Counted from the first letter of the stretch, positions 1 to 4,963 are shown. The stretch is 5,049 bases of DNA from an uncultured Eubacteriales bacterium (GCA_934630995.1 CAKTXU010000170.1:1-5049), one strand, 5' to 3'. Program-made: numbers and translations. The notes: a model not told the origin generated them from the letters alone.

Positions 1-308
1 CCGCCGATGACCGGCAGGGGCTTGCACTGATCCTGCGCGGCGTTGACGATGCCGAGGATGGCGAAAATCAGGGGCAGCAGATAGGTGATTCCCCAGATTT
101 TGGCCAGCAGGCCGCCGATGAAGGGCAGAAAGCCGAGGATCATGCCCACGGCGCCCAGAATAATTTCCAGAAGGAAAAGGATAAGTCCTTGATTGGTGTG
201 AAATTTGACGTTGGGATTATCCTTCTCAACAAACAGGCCGAGGAGGAAAAGAATCCCCACATAGTCCAGTATACAGATAACCTTTGCCGTTCCATTGTTT
301 TCACCCAT
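1..308 (-). CDS. DUF4870/Tic20-like small membrane protein (3' end cut by window edge)
   Basis: The frame is open from an ATG at 306-308 to the window edge, giving 102 residues with no stop. The N-terminus is MGENNGTAKVICILDYVGIL. There are three hydrophobic segments at about residues 10-26, 43-66 and 71-91. The motif FHTNQGL (36-42), directly before the second segment, is the hallmark of the DUF4870/Tic20-like family, small polytopic inner-membrane proteins without an established biochemical role. The tail (about 96-102, KPLPVIG) matches the usual family C-terminus, so probably only a few residues are missing. The start is fixed by AAGGAGG (317-323) eight bases upstream. It is transcribed away from the ABC operon. 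Family assignment is by motif recognition; no function is claimed. Confidence 0.85.
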   Translation of the reverse strand, partial: MGENNGTAKVICILDYVGILFLLGLFVEKDNPNVKFHTNQGLILFLLEIILGAVGMILGFLPFIGGLLAKIWGITYLLPLIFAILGIVNAAQDQCKPLPVIG

Positions 309-349
309 GAAAAAAGCCTCCTTCTATCATTTACCGTGCTCTTTTCATT

Positions 350-378
350 ATCATAACAGCCTCTCCCGCGCGATTCAA
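350..378 (-). promoter_or_regulatory. Sigma-A-type promoter of the DUF4870-like gene
   Basis: On the minus strand TTGAAT (373-378) and TATGAT (350-355) are separated by exactly 17 bases. This fits a housekeeping promoter (4/6 and 5/6 consensus matches). Transcription would start near 343, leaving a leader of about 35 nt that contains the AAGGAGG site at 317-323. Confidence 0.7.
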
Positions 379-411
379 GGCCCACCGGCGGTTTTTTCAA
401 AATTTAAGAGT

Positions 412-430
412 TGATGAAGAAATGATGAAG
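412..430. repeat. Tandem TGATGAAG direct repeat, 11-bp period
   Basis: Two identical 8-mers, TGATGAAG, occupy 412-419 and 423-430, separated by three bases. They lie just upstream of the plus-strand promoter of the ABC operon. One-helical-turn spacing is the format bound by many OmpR-family response regulators, so this could be an activator site. It is short enough that chance cannot be excluded. Confidence 0.4.
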
Positions 431-434
431 CGCC

Positions 435-463
435 TGTTCAGCCGGAACGGGGAGTGGTATGAT
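435..463 (+). promoter_or_regulatory. Extended -10 promoter of the ABC operon
   Basis: TATGAT at 458-463 is preceded by TG at 455-456 with one base between, forming an extended -10. The -35 position at 17-bp spacing (435-440, TGTTCA) matches consensus in only 3 of 6 bases, which suits an extended -10 promoter or one needing an activator. The start point would be near 470. The in-frame ATG at 459 therefore lies inside the -10 box and cannot be translated from this promoter, which supports the TTG start at 510. Confidence 0.6.
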
Positions 464-509
464 AGGCCCATGCGAAGTTTTCCATAAACTAGAAAAGGAG
501 AGGCGGCCA

Positions 510-1157
510 TTGAAAACCAAGTCCTTTTGGAAGCGAACAAACCGCGGCTTTATCGTTTCCATGGTCCTGCTGGCGGGCGTCATTGTGTATGTCCTGATCA
601 CCCAGCTGATGCTCTTGTCCGACAAGCAGGCCCTGCGCACCCTGGCCGGTGATGTACGCAGCCTGTATGAGGAGACGCAGGTTCTCAGCGACGAGCAAAT
701 CACGGCCCTGCAGACCGAAGACGCCAAAAAAGCGGAGCGCGACCGCATCAAGGGCAAGCTGGAGGCCTGTTTCGTCAAGGAATCGGCCTATTTGGACGGC
801 GCGGCCCAAAAGCTCACGGACACCTATATTTACAGGGCGGGCGGCGAGGAAAGGATAACCGGATTATCCTATCAGGGGGACAAAAAGTCCAGCTTCAACT
901 GCTCCATCGACGGAGACACCGCCACCCTCAGCGCCACCTACGACTATGTCGCCGCCGGGCTGTTCTACGACTACAGCAAGGGCTATGTGGAAATAAACGG
1001 CAAGCCCCAGAAGCTCGAGGTGGTGGAGGGTAAGCAGAATCAGAGCCTTTATCTCTCCCTGACCTGCAAAAAAATCGATGGGGAATGGAAAATCTACCGT
1101 ATCAGCGATATCGGCAGCTATTCCCGCGGCGATATCCAAGTGGAGGTGGTAGGCTGA
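510..1157 (+). CDS. Membrane-anchored extracytoplasmic protein of unknown function, first gene of the ABC exporter operon
   Basis: 215 residues from a TTG start, chosen because AAAGGAGAGG at 494-503 sits at proper distance and the upstream in-frame ATG (459) overlaps the -10 box. The basic N-terminus (KTKSFWKRTNR) is followed by one membrane segment at about residues 13-35. This is a signal anchor that should leave residues 36-215 outside the cell. Residues 36-105 look helical and charged. Residues 106-215 look like beta strands, with aromatic-rich stretches and a GEWKIYRISDIG ending reminiscent of NTF2-like domains; that fold guess is weak. There is no lipobox. Its stop shares one base with the start of the ATPase gene (TGATG), implying translational coupling and a role as an accessory or sensing subunit of the transporter. 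I do not recognise the family. Confidence 0.85.
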   Translation: MKTKSFWKRTNRGFIVSMVLLAGVIVYVLITQLMLLSDKQALRTLAGDVRSLYEETQVLSDEQITALQTEDAKKAERDRIKGKLEACFVKESAYLDGAAQKLTDTYIYRAGGEERITGLSYQGDKKSSFNCSIDGDTATLSATYDYVAAGLFYDYSKGYVEINGKPQKLEVVEGKQNQSLYLSLTCKKIDGEWKIYRISDIGSYSRGDIQVEVVG

Positions 1158-2083
1158 TGAGCGATATTCTTGTGCTGCAGAACGTCTGCAAATCCTTTGG
1201 GAGCCGTCCTGTGGTGAAAAACGTCTCCTTCTCCGTGAAGGAAGGGGAAATATTCGGCTTTCTCGGACCCAACGGGGCCGGCAAAACCACCACCATCAAA
1301 ATGATTCTGGGCCTGCTCTCCATCGACAGCGGCACCATTTTGGTGGATGGTCACGACATTGAAACCGATTTCAAGGCCGCGATGCGCAACATCAGCGGCA
1401 TCGTGGAAAACCCCGACATGTACGGCTACCTGTCCGGCTACGACAACCTGATGATCCAGGCCCGCGCCTGCGGCGCAGCCCCCTCCCGGGTGGACGAGGT
1501 AGTGGCGCTGGTGGGGATGCAGATGCGCATCCGGGAAAAATTCAAATCCTATTCCCTGGGCATGAAGCAGCGGCTGGGCGTGGCGCAGGCCCTGCTCCAC
1601 AGCCCGAAAATCATGATTCTCGATGAACCCACCAACGGCCTGGACCCGGCGGGCATCAAGGAATTCCGCGACCTGCTGCGAAACCTGGCCCATTCCCAGA
1701 ACCTGTCGGTGCTGGTATCCAGCCACATTTTGCAGGAGATGCAGCTCATGTGCGACAGCGTGGGCATCATCAACCAGGGCGAGCTGCTCCGGGTCGCCTC
1801 CATGGAGGCGCTGATAGCCCAGAGCGCCGCCGGCGCGGGGACCTACCGCTATATCCTGCGTCCTCTGGACAGGGCACTCGCCTGGCTCCAGGAGGCCTAT
1901 CCCGGACGGGTGGGCGAGGTAGCGGCGGGCTATGTGGATCTCCATGTTTCCGAGACCGAGCTGCCCGGCATCAACCGCGGCCTGATGGCACAGGAAATCG
2001 ATATCTACGGCCTGAGCGCCGTGGGGCAGTCCCTGGAGCAGAGCTTCATGGAAATCACGGGGGGAGGGAATATCGTTGGGTAA
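1157..2083 (+). CDS. ABC transporter ATP-binding protein, BcrA/LanF-like
   Basis: 308 residues from ATG 1157, with GGAGG at 1142-1146; a longer in-frame start at 1085 would lie inside the previous gene without a good site. All nucleotide-binding elements are present: Walker A GPNGAGKT (37-44), signature SLGMKQRL (133-140), Walker B IMILDE (152-157), D-loop GLDP (161-164) and the switch histidine in SSH (H190). The Q-loop position reads IVENP (about 82-86), with Glu where most ABC ATPases have Gln. This E-loop is known from lantibiotic-immunity LanF proteins. The signature with MKQR is typical of the bacitracin/lantibiotic-resistance and ABC-2 exporter group. The C-terminal 90 or so residues form the variable domain of these proteins. 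It should energise the downstream permease at the cytoplasmic membrane. The substrate cannot be deduced. The stop overlaps the permease start by 8 nt. Confidence 0.95.
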   Translation: MSDILVLQNVCKSFGSRPVVKNVSFSVKEGEIFGFLGPNGAGKTTTIKMILGLLSIDSGTILVDGHDIETDFKAAMRNISGIVENPDMYGYLSGYDNLMIQARACGAAPSRVDEVVALVGMQMRIREKFKSYSLGMKQRLGVAQALLHSPKIMILDEPTNGLDPAGIKEFRDLLRNLAHSQNLSVLVSSHILQEMQLMCDSVGIINQGELLRVASMEALIAQSAAGAGTYRYILRPLDRALAWLQEAYPGRVGEVAAGYVDLHVSETELPGINRGLMAQEIDIYGLSAVGQSLEQSFMEITGGGNIVG

Positions 2084-3614
2084 TCTGCTGAAAAACGAAC
2101 GGCTCAAGCAGTACAAAAAGGTCTCCACCTGGATCCTCATCGGCGTCATCCTCGCCTTCTCCCTCCTGACACTGGGCATCACCAAGTTCAGCTACTATCA
2201 GATGTCCCGCTATTCCTACGGGATGGACTGGGAGGACCGGTATACGCAGGAAATTCAAAACAGCCAGCGGGAGCTCAACAACAACGCGCAGGAGGATCCA
2301 CAGTATCAGAACAGCCTGCGTTACGACATCGAAAAATTCACCTATCTTTCCGAGAACCGCATCGAGCCCAGCGACTGGCGGGTGGATGTCGTGACCGCCT
2401 ATTACGCGGCGCTGACAAACATCGCCGACCTGGAGCTGAAGGAAGGCGGCCCCGATCCGATGATTGCCCAGTATCAGGCGCAGGCGGATGTGTTCAAGAG
2501 CATTCTGGACAAAAACGACTGGCGGGAGCTTGTCCGGCAGAAGATGAAGCTGTTGGAAGAGGGTGAAAACTCGGGGCTTATCTCCATCCTGCTGAACTAT
2601 CAGCTTCCCGAAACCGGGGAGGAGCGGCAGGTTGCCCGGGAGGTGCTGCAGATGCAGCTGGATTACGGCGTCAAGCCCCTGTCCACCAGCCTGCAGTATT
2701 ATTACGGCTATAACAGCCGTCAGACGCCGGAGGACGCCTGGAAAAACAACAACCTGACCAAAATCCAGAACAACCGGCTGAGCCTTCTGCGGGGGGAGAA
2801 TACCGACGGACGGGTTCTCAGCAGCCAGTCGCGCGCCACTCTCCAGCAGGACATCAACGTGTACGTCGAGCAGCTGCGCACAAACGCCGAGCCGGTGGCG
2901 TCCGACTCCTTCATGGGCCTGCTGGATTCCTCCGCCTCCTCCCTCAGCCTGATATCCATCATTCTGATGGTGATGGCCGGCGGCATGATTGCCGGGGAGT
3001 TCAGCAGCGGCACCGTCAAGCTGCTGCTCATCACCCCCCATAAACGGCGGGAGATCTTCTGGGCCAAGGCGCTGCTTTTGCTGGAGATCACCCTCATCGC
3101 CCTGGGCGCGATGTTCGTGGTATCCTTCCTCTTCTGCGGCGTCCTCTATGGGTTCCAGGGGATAGCGTCCATGCAGGTGCTCTCCCTCTTCGGCTCCGTG
3201 GTCCGGATACCCTATCTCCTGTTCGTGCTGATGAAGTATCTGCTCAATCTGCTGCCCATCCTGGTCTTCGGCGCTCTGGCGTATATGCTCTCCGCCGTCA
3301 CCCGGAAGGGGGCTGTGGCCATCGCCGTCTCCATCCTGCTGATGTTCGGGGGCAGCATGTTCACCGCCATTCTGAGCAGCCTCAACAGCATCGTGGTGCC
3401 CGGCGCCAAATTCCTCTTCTTCTGCAATACGGACCTGTCGATTTATCTTCCCACTCCCTCCGCTGTTTCCATGATGGGTATGATGACCGGCTCTTCCGTC
3501 AGAACGGTGGATCCCTCCATGACCCTGCCGTTATCCGTGATTGTCCTCCTCGTTTATCTGGTCTGCTTCCTATGGATTGCTCGGGACAGCTTCTGCCGCA
3601 GGGACGTCAAATAA
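2076..3614 (+). CDS. ABC-2 type permease with large extracytoplasmic loop
   Basis: 512 residues from a TTG start at 2076, inside the last codons of the ATPase gene, with GGAGGG at 2063-2068. Predicted membrane segments lie at about 18-37, 287-306, 330-358, 378-405, 412-435 and 484-503, six in all as in ABC-2 permeases. After segment 2 comes AGEFSSGTVKLLLITPHKRREIFWAK (about 306-331, shown in parts by EFSSGT and TPHKRREI). This matches the E-x-SSGT-x-K-x-x-L-x-x-P-x-x-R pattern of the NatB/BcrB-like group and probably contacts the ATPase. Between segments 1 and 2 there are about 250 polar residues (38-286), presumably extracytoplasmic. They are rich in Gln/Asn/Tyr and likely helical. A loop this long suggests capture or sensing of a cell-surface ligand. 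It is the last gene of the operon, followed 17 bases later by a terminator. Confidence 0.93.
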   Translation: MGNLLKNERLKQYKKVSTWILIGVILAFSLLTLGITKFSYYQMSRYSYGMDWEDRYTQEIQNSQRELNNNAQEDPQYQNSLRYDIEKFTYLSENRIEPSDWRVDVVTAYYAALTNIADLELKEGGPDPMIAQYQAQADVFKSILDKNDWRELVRQKMKLLEEGENSGLISILLNYQLPETGEERQVAREVLQMQLDYGVKPLSTSLQYYYGYNSRQTPEDAWKNNNLTKIQNNRLSLLRGENTDGRVLSSQSRATLQQDINVYVEQLRTNAEPVASDSFMGLLDSSASSLSLISIILMVMAGGMIAGEFSSGTVKLLLITPHKRREIFWAKALLLLEITLIALGAMFVVSFLFCGVLYGFQGIASMQVLSLFGSVVRIPYLLFVLMKYLLNLLPILVFGALAYMLSAVTRKGAVAIAVSILLMFGGSMFTAILSSLNSIVVPGAKFLFFCNTDLSIYLPTPSAVSMMGMMTGSSVRTVDPSMTLPLSVIVLLVYLVCFLWIARDSFCRRDVK

Positions 3615-3630
3615 AACTACCATACTCCGT

Positions 3631-3668
3631 AAAAACCGGCCGCGACGACAATCGCGGCCGGTTTTTTT
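3631..3668. terminator. Bidirectional intrinsic terminator between convergent genes
   Basis: Arms 3631-3645 (AAAAACCGGCCGCGA) and 3652-3666 pair perfectly over 15 bp around a 6-base loop. The GC-rich core is followed by a run of seven T on the plus strand (3662-3668) and five T on the minus strand (complement of 3631-3635). It closes the ABC operon and can also stop leftward transcription from the XRE gene at 3722-3967. Confidence 0.93.
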
Positions 3669-3721
3669 GTTTCATATTATCCACGCATATTGGAACCGCC
3701 ATCATGACTGTTCTTCACAAA

Positions 3722-3967
3722 TCACTTCAGCAAATCGTCCGCAGACACCTTCAAAACCTTCGCCAAAGCCTTCAGCTCGATATCCGTCACAAAGCGTTTG
3801 CCGCTTTCGATCAGCTGAATGGCGTTCTTGTCGAGGTCTACGCCCTCGAGCTGCAGCTTTTCCGCCAGTGCCCGTTGGGAAACCTTGGGCCGCAAAGCCT
3901 TGCGCAATGCGGCTATCCGTATGCCGCTGATATTCAGTGTCCCATCCTTATTCCTGTTTTTAAACAC
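3722..3967 (-). CDS. Small XRE-family helix-turn-helix regulator (third of the cluster)
   Basis: 81 residues from a GTG at 3965-3967. The GTG is preferred over the ATG six bases upstream (3971-3973) because GGAG (3976-3979) is 8 bases from the GTG but only 2 from the ATG. Almost the whole protein is one DNA-binding domain: SQRALAEKL (30-38) is the first HTH helix. The turn is slightly expanded (QLEGVDLDKN) before the recognition helix NAIQLIESGKR (48-58), and the domain closes with TDIELKALAKVLKVSADDLL. The DLDKNAI and ESGKRFVTDIELKALA wording is typical of a small Firmicutes XRE subfamily. There is no dimerisation or ligand domain. It follows the 4131-4481 gene on the same strand after 163 nt, so it may be partly co-transcribed or have its own promoter. 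Target unknown, probably self-regulating. Confidence 0.85.
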   Translation of the reverse strand: MFKNRNKDGTLNISGIRIAALRKALRPKVSQRALAEKLQLEGVDLDKNAIQLIESGKRFVTDIELKALAKVLKVSADDLLK

Positions 3968-3996
3968 GGCCATCGCTCCTTTTTGACATTTTATAA

Positions 3997-4025
3997 TTGC
4001 CAACAAAAATATCATATGGTAAAAT
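3997..4025 (+). promoter_or_regulatory. Rightward promoter with extended -10 in the XRE cluster
   Basis: TTGCCA (3997-4002, 5/6) and TAAAAT (4020-4025, 5/6) are separated by 17 bases, with TG at 4017-4018 placed for an extended -10. The start point would be near 4031-4032. The transcript would run towards the 3' end of the leftward XRE gene at 4131-4481, so it is antisense or encodes a very small protein. Confidence 0.5.
4011..4016 (-). promoter_or_regulatory. Possible -10 box for the XRE gene at 3722-3967
   Basis: TATGAT on the minus strand (4011-4016) could start leftward transcription near 4004, leaving a leader of about 37 nt before the GTG. No convincing -35 lies 16-18 bases upstream (4034-4039 reads GTCATT), but the TGACAT half-sites occupy that region. 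Activator dependence or co-transcription from upstream are alternatives. Confidence 0.25.
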
Positions 4026-4030
4026 ACACC

Positions 4031-4150
4031 ATGAATGACATTGAGTGGATGTCAAAAGGGCTTCACATGGGATTCCGCACTCGGAAAGGAGAAAGGACAC
4101 TACCGCGTCATAAACCGGTGAATAAAGCTTTCACTCACCCTTCCGATTGA
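4031..4150 (+). CDS. Possible 39-residue leaderless small protein (doubtful)
   Basis: The first transcribed bases predicted for the 3997-4025 promoter coincide with an ATG at 4031-4033 that opens a 39-codon frame ending in TGA at 4148-4150. The product begins MNDIEWMSKGLHMGF and is strongly basic (RTRKGER, RHKPVNK). There is no ribosome binding site, so it would need leaderless translation, which is uncommon in Firmicutes. The end overlaps the convergent XRE gene by 20 bases. I do not recognise the sequence. The transcript may instead be a non-coding antisense RNA. Confidence 0.15.
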   Translation: MNDIEWMSKGLHMGFRTRKGERTLPRHKPVNKAFTHPSD

Positions 4151-4481
4151 TTTTTCTGCCCGTCTCCATCCAGAATTGGGCATAAGCCACTATTTGGCGG
4201 ACGTCGTCATCGTCGGCTACCTCCAGCAGCTCCGCCAGGTCGTCGTGTAATACCGCTTTTGATTTGTAGGTGGAATCACAAAGAAGAACATCCGTCGTGA
4301 CCTCCAAAGCATTGGCTATGTTGATGAGCGCGATCAGACTCAGCTTGGTATTCCCATTTTCAATATTGCTGACGTGCTGGACACTGTTATTGATCGCATC
4401 CGCGATAAAACGCTGCGTCTTTCCCTGCTTCTTCCGAAGTTTTTTGATGCGTTCACCTATTTTTTTGTAATCTAGTATCAA
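4131..4481 (-). CDS. XRE-family transcriptional regulator (leftward arm of the switch)
   Basis: 116 residues from a TTG at 4479-4481. The frame can be extended to a TTG at 4521-4523, but that lies in an inverted repeat and has no ribosome site. The 4481 start has a purine-rich GGTGAGGCGG before it and gives MILDYKKIGERI, the usual beginning of this XRE group. The helix-turn-helix is KTQRFIADAINNSVQHVSNIENG (about 21-43, seen as FIADAI and VQHVSNIENG), followed by SLIALINIANALEVTTDVLLCDS (48-70), the conserved end of the domain. A 45-residue acidic C-terminal part (LAELLEVADDDDVRQIVAY) may serve dimerisation. This architecture is common in Clostridia as stand-alone repressors near mobile or conjugative regions. 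It is transcribed head-on against the XRE gene at 4649. Confidence 0.85.
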   Translation of the reverse strand: MILDYKKIGERIKKLRKKQGKTQRFIADAINNSVQHVSNIENGNTKLSLIALINIANALEVTTDVLLCDSTYKSKAVLHDDLAELLEVADDDDVRQIVAYAQFWMETGRKINRKGE

Positions 4482-4502
4482 CCGCCTCACCGCCCTGTTG
4501 TT

Positions 4503-4525
4503 TTTTGTTTTTATTGTAAACAAAA
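4503..4525. repeat. 23-bp inverted repeat overlapping the rightward -35 (candidate operator)
   Basis: TTTTGTTT (4503-4510) and AAACAAAA (4518-4525) are perfect inverted 8-mers around the spacer TTATTGT. The right half overlaps the -35 box (4514-4519) of the candidate promoter for the XRE gene at 4649, and the whole site lies in the leader of the leftward XRE gene. A bound repressor here would block the rightward promoter. The arms are low complexity, so chance is possible. Confidence 0.4.
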
Positions 4526-4542
4526 CTCAGGTGTGTTAAAAT
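4514..4542 (+). promoter_or_regulatory. Rightward promoter of the XRE gene at 4649 (extended -10)
   Basis: TTGTAA (4514-4519, 4/6) and TAAAAT (4537-4542, 5/6) are 17 bases apart, and TG at 4534-4535 makes an extended -10 (TGTTAAAAT). Transcription would start near 4549 and give a leader of about 100 nt. It faces the leftward promoter at 4589-4626 rather than pointing away from it. Confidence 0.5.
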
Positions 4543-4543
4543 C

Positions 4544-4571
4544 AACTGGACGAATAATTATTTATACAGTT
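4544..4571. repeat. 28-bp dyad centred on AATAATTATT (candidate shared operator)
   Basis: AACTG (4544-4548) and CAGTT (4567-4571) are inverted and exactly symmetric about the perfect 10-bp palindrome AATAATTATT (4553-4562), centre 4557.5. The dyad begins two bases after the rightward -10 and covers the predicted start site there. It lies downstream of the leftward start site, so one protein bound here could affect both transcripts. Confidence 0.45.
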
Positions 4572-4588
4572 ATAAACTCACTAGTTTT

Positions 4589-4626
4589 ATTTTAAAATTT
4601 TAACATTTCAAATTCAACTTTATTAA
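4589..4626 (-). promoter_or_regulatory. Leftward promoter(s) of the XRE gene at 4131-4481
   Basis: Two overlapping readings exist on the minus strand. One is TTGAAT (4612-4617), 17 bases, TAAAAT (4589-4594), start near 4582. The other is an extended -10 TGTTAAAAT (4597-4605) with TTAATA (4621-4626) at 18-bp spacing, start near 4590. Either leaves a leader of 100-110 nt. The second -10 is identical to that of the opposing rightward promoter. The 12-bp palindrome TTAAAATTTTAA (4592-4603) overlaps both. Confidence 0.5.
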
Positions 4627-4648
4627 TTTATTTGGGGGGCGTCTGTTT

Positions 4649-4918
4649 ATGGATTATGCGAAACGGTTGCGAAAGCTGCGGGAGGAAAAACACCTATCCC
4701 AACAGGAACTGGCGGATAAACTGGAGATTAACCGCTCTACCTATGCCTATTATGAGTCCGGAAAGTCGGAACCGGGTATCGATATGCTGCTGAAGCTTTC
4801 CGCTTTTTATCAGGTGTCGGTCGACTATATTCTGGATAATCCCGTCGTGCCGAAGAATACGTCCATAGAGCTGCTTCTGGATTCTATTAAGGAATTTATG
4901 GAAGAGAAAAGCTGCTGA
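4649..4918 (+). CDS. XRE-family helix-turn-helix regulator (rightward arm of the switch)
   Basis: 89 residues from ATG 4649, with a GGGGGG ribosome site at 4634-4639. The HTH domain covers residues 1-63: LRKLREEKHLSQQELADKL (about 7-25) leads into the first HTH helix. The recognition helix is RSTYAYYESGKSEP (29-42), where the YAYYE-GKSEP pattern is typical of Cro/repressor-type HTH_3 proteins. The domain closes with LLKLSAFYQVSVDYIL. Residues 64-89 form a short, probably helical tail (IELLLDSIKEFMEE). There is no peptidase or ligand domain, so it is not a LexA/CI-type cleavable repressor. Gene order and opposing promoters suggest that it and the 4131-4481 product repress each other. No structural phage or transfer gene is visible in the window to show what they control. 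Confidence 0.88.
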   Translation: MDYAKRLRKLREEKHLSQQELADKLEINRSTYAYYESGKSEPGIDMLLKLSAFYQVSVDYILDNPVVPKNTSIELLLDSIKEFMEEKSC

Positions 4919-4923
4919 ACATA

Positions 4924-4963
4924 GAAAAAGACGCCGTTTACCTGTCCCGTAAACGACGTCTTG
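4924..4963 (-). terminator. Intrinsic terminator for leftward transcription
   Basis: AAGACG-C-CGTTTAC (4928-4941) pairs with GTAAACG-A-CGTCTT (4949-4962): 13 paired bases, one C/A mismatch and a 7-base loop. The run of five A at 4925-4929 becomes a U-tract on the minus strand, while the plus-strand side (GCATGATAG) has none. It therefore mainly ends a leftward transcript entering from the right. It may weakly stop the rightward XRE transcript, whose stop codon is 9 bases upstream. Confidence 0.7.

Larger units (their letters stand above)
3981..4057. repeat. Nested TGACAT inverted repeats (candidate operator region)
   Basis: TTTTGACAT at 3981-3989 and ATGTCAAAA at 4049-4057 form a perfect 9-bp inverted repeat 59 bases apart. 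Inside it, TGACAT (4036-4041) and ATGTCA (4049-4054) flank seven bases, giving a 19-bp dyad (TGACATTGAGTGGATGTCA). Thus three copies of one half-site surround overlapping promoter elements directly upstream of the XRE gene at 3722-3967. They are plausible sites for autoregulation. Confidence 0.45.

Noticed and set aside
140..400. 86-codon minus-strand frame at the left edge
   Set aside because: It is out of frame with the DUF4870-like gene, which has the ribosome site, membrane segments and family motif.
1118..2185. 355-codon open frame on the minus strand opposite the ATPase gene
   Set aside because: It is a shadow of the well-supported ABC gene. Its translation is His/Gly/Gln-rich low-complexity sequence typical of antisense frames in GC-rich DNA, and it has no recognisable motif.
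2055..3041. 328-codon open frame on the minus strand opposite the permease gene
   Set aside because: It lies fully antisense to the permease, shows no family motif and is explained by codon bias of the real gene.
4110..4140. Small hairpin (GTGAA/TTCAC around AAGCTT) after the XRE gene at 4131-4481, considered as a terminator
   Set aside because: The stem is only five pairs and no U-tract follows on either strand.
3572..4150. 192-codon plus-strand frame running from inside the permease gene
   Set aside because: It reads through a strong terminator and then antisense through the XRE gene at 3722-3967. It has no ribosome site. Only its last 39 codons, behind a separate promoter, are kept as a doubtful candidate.
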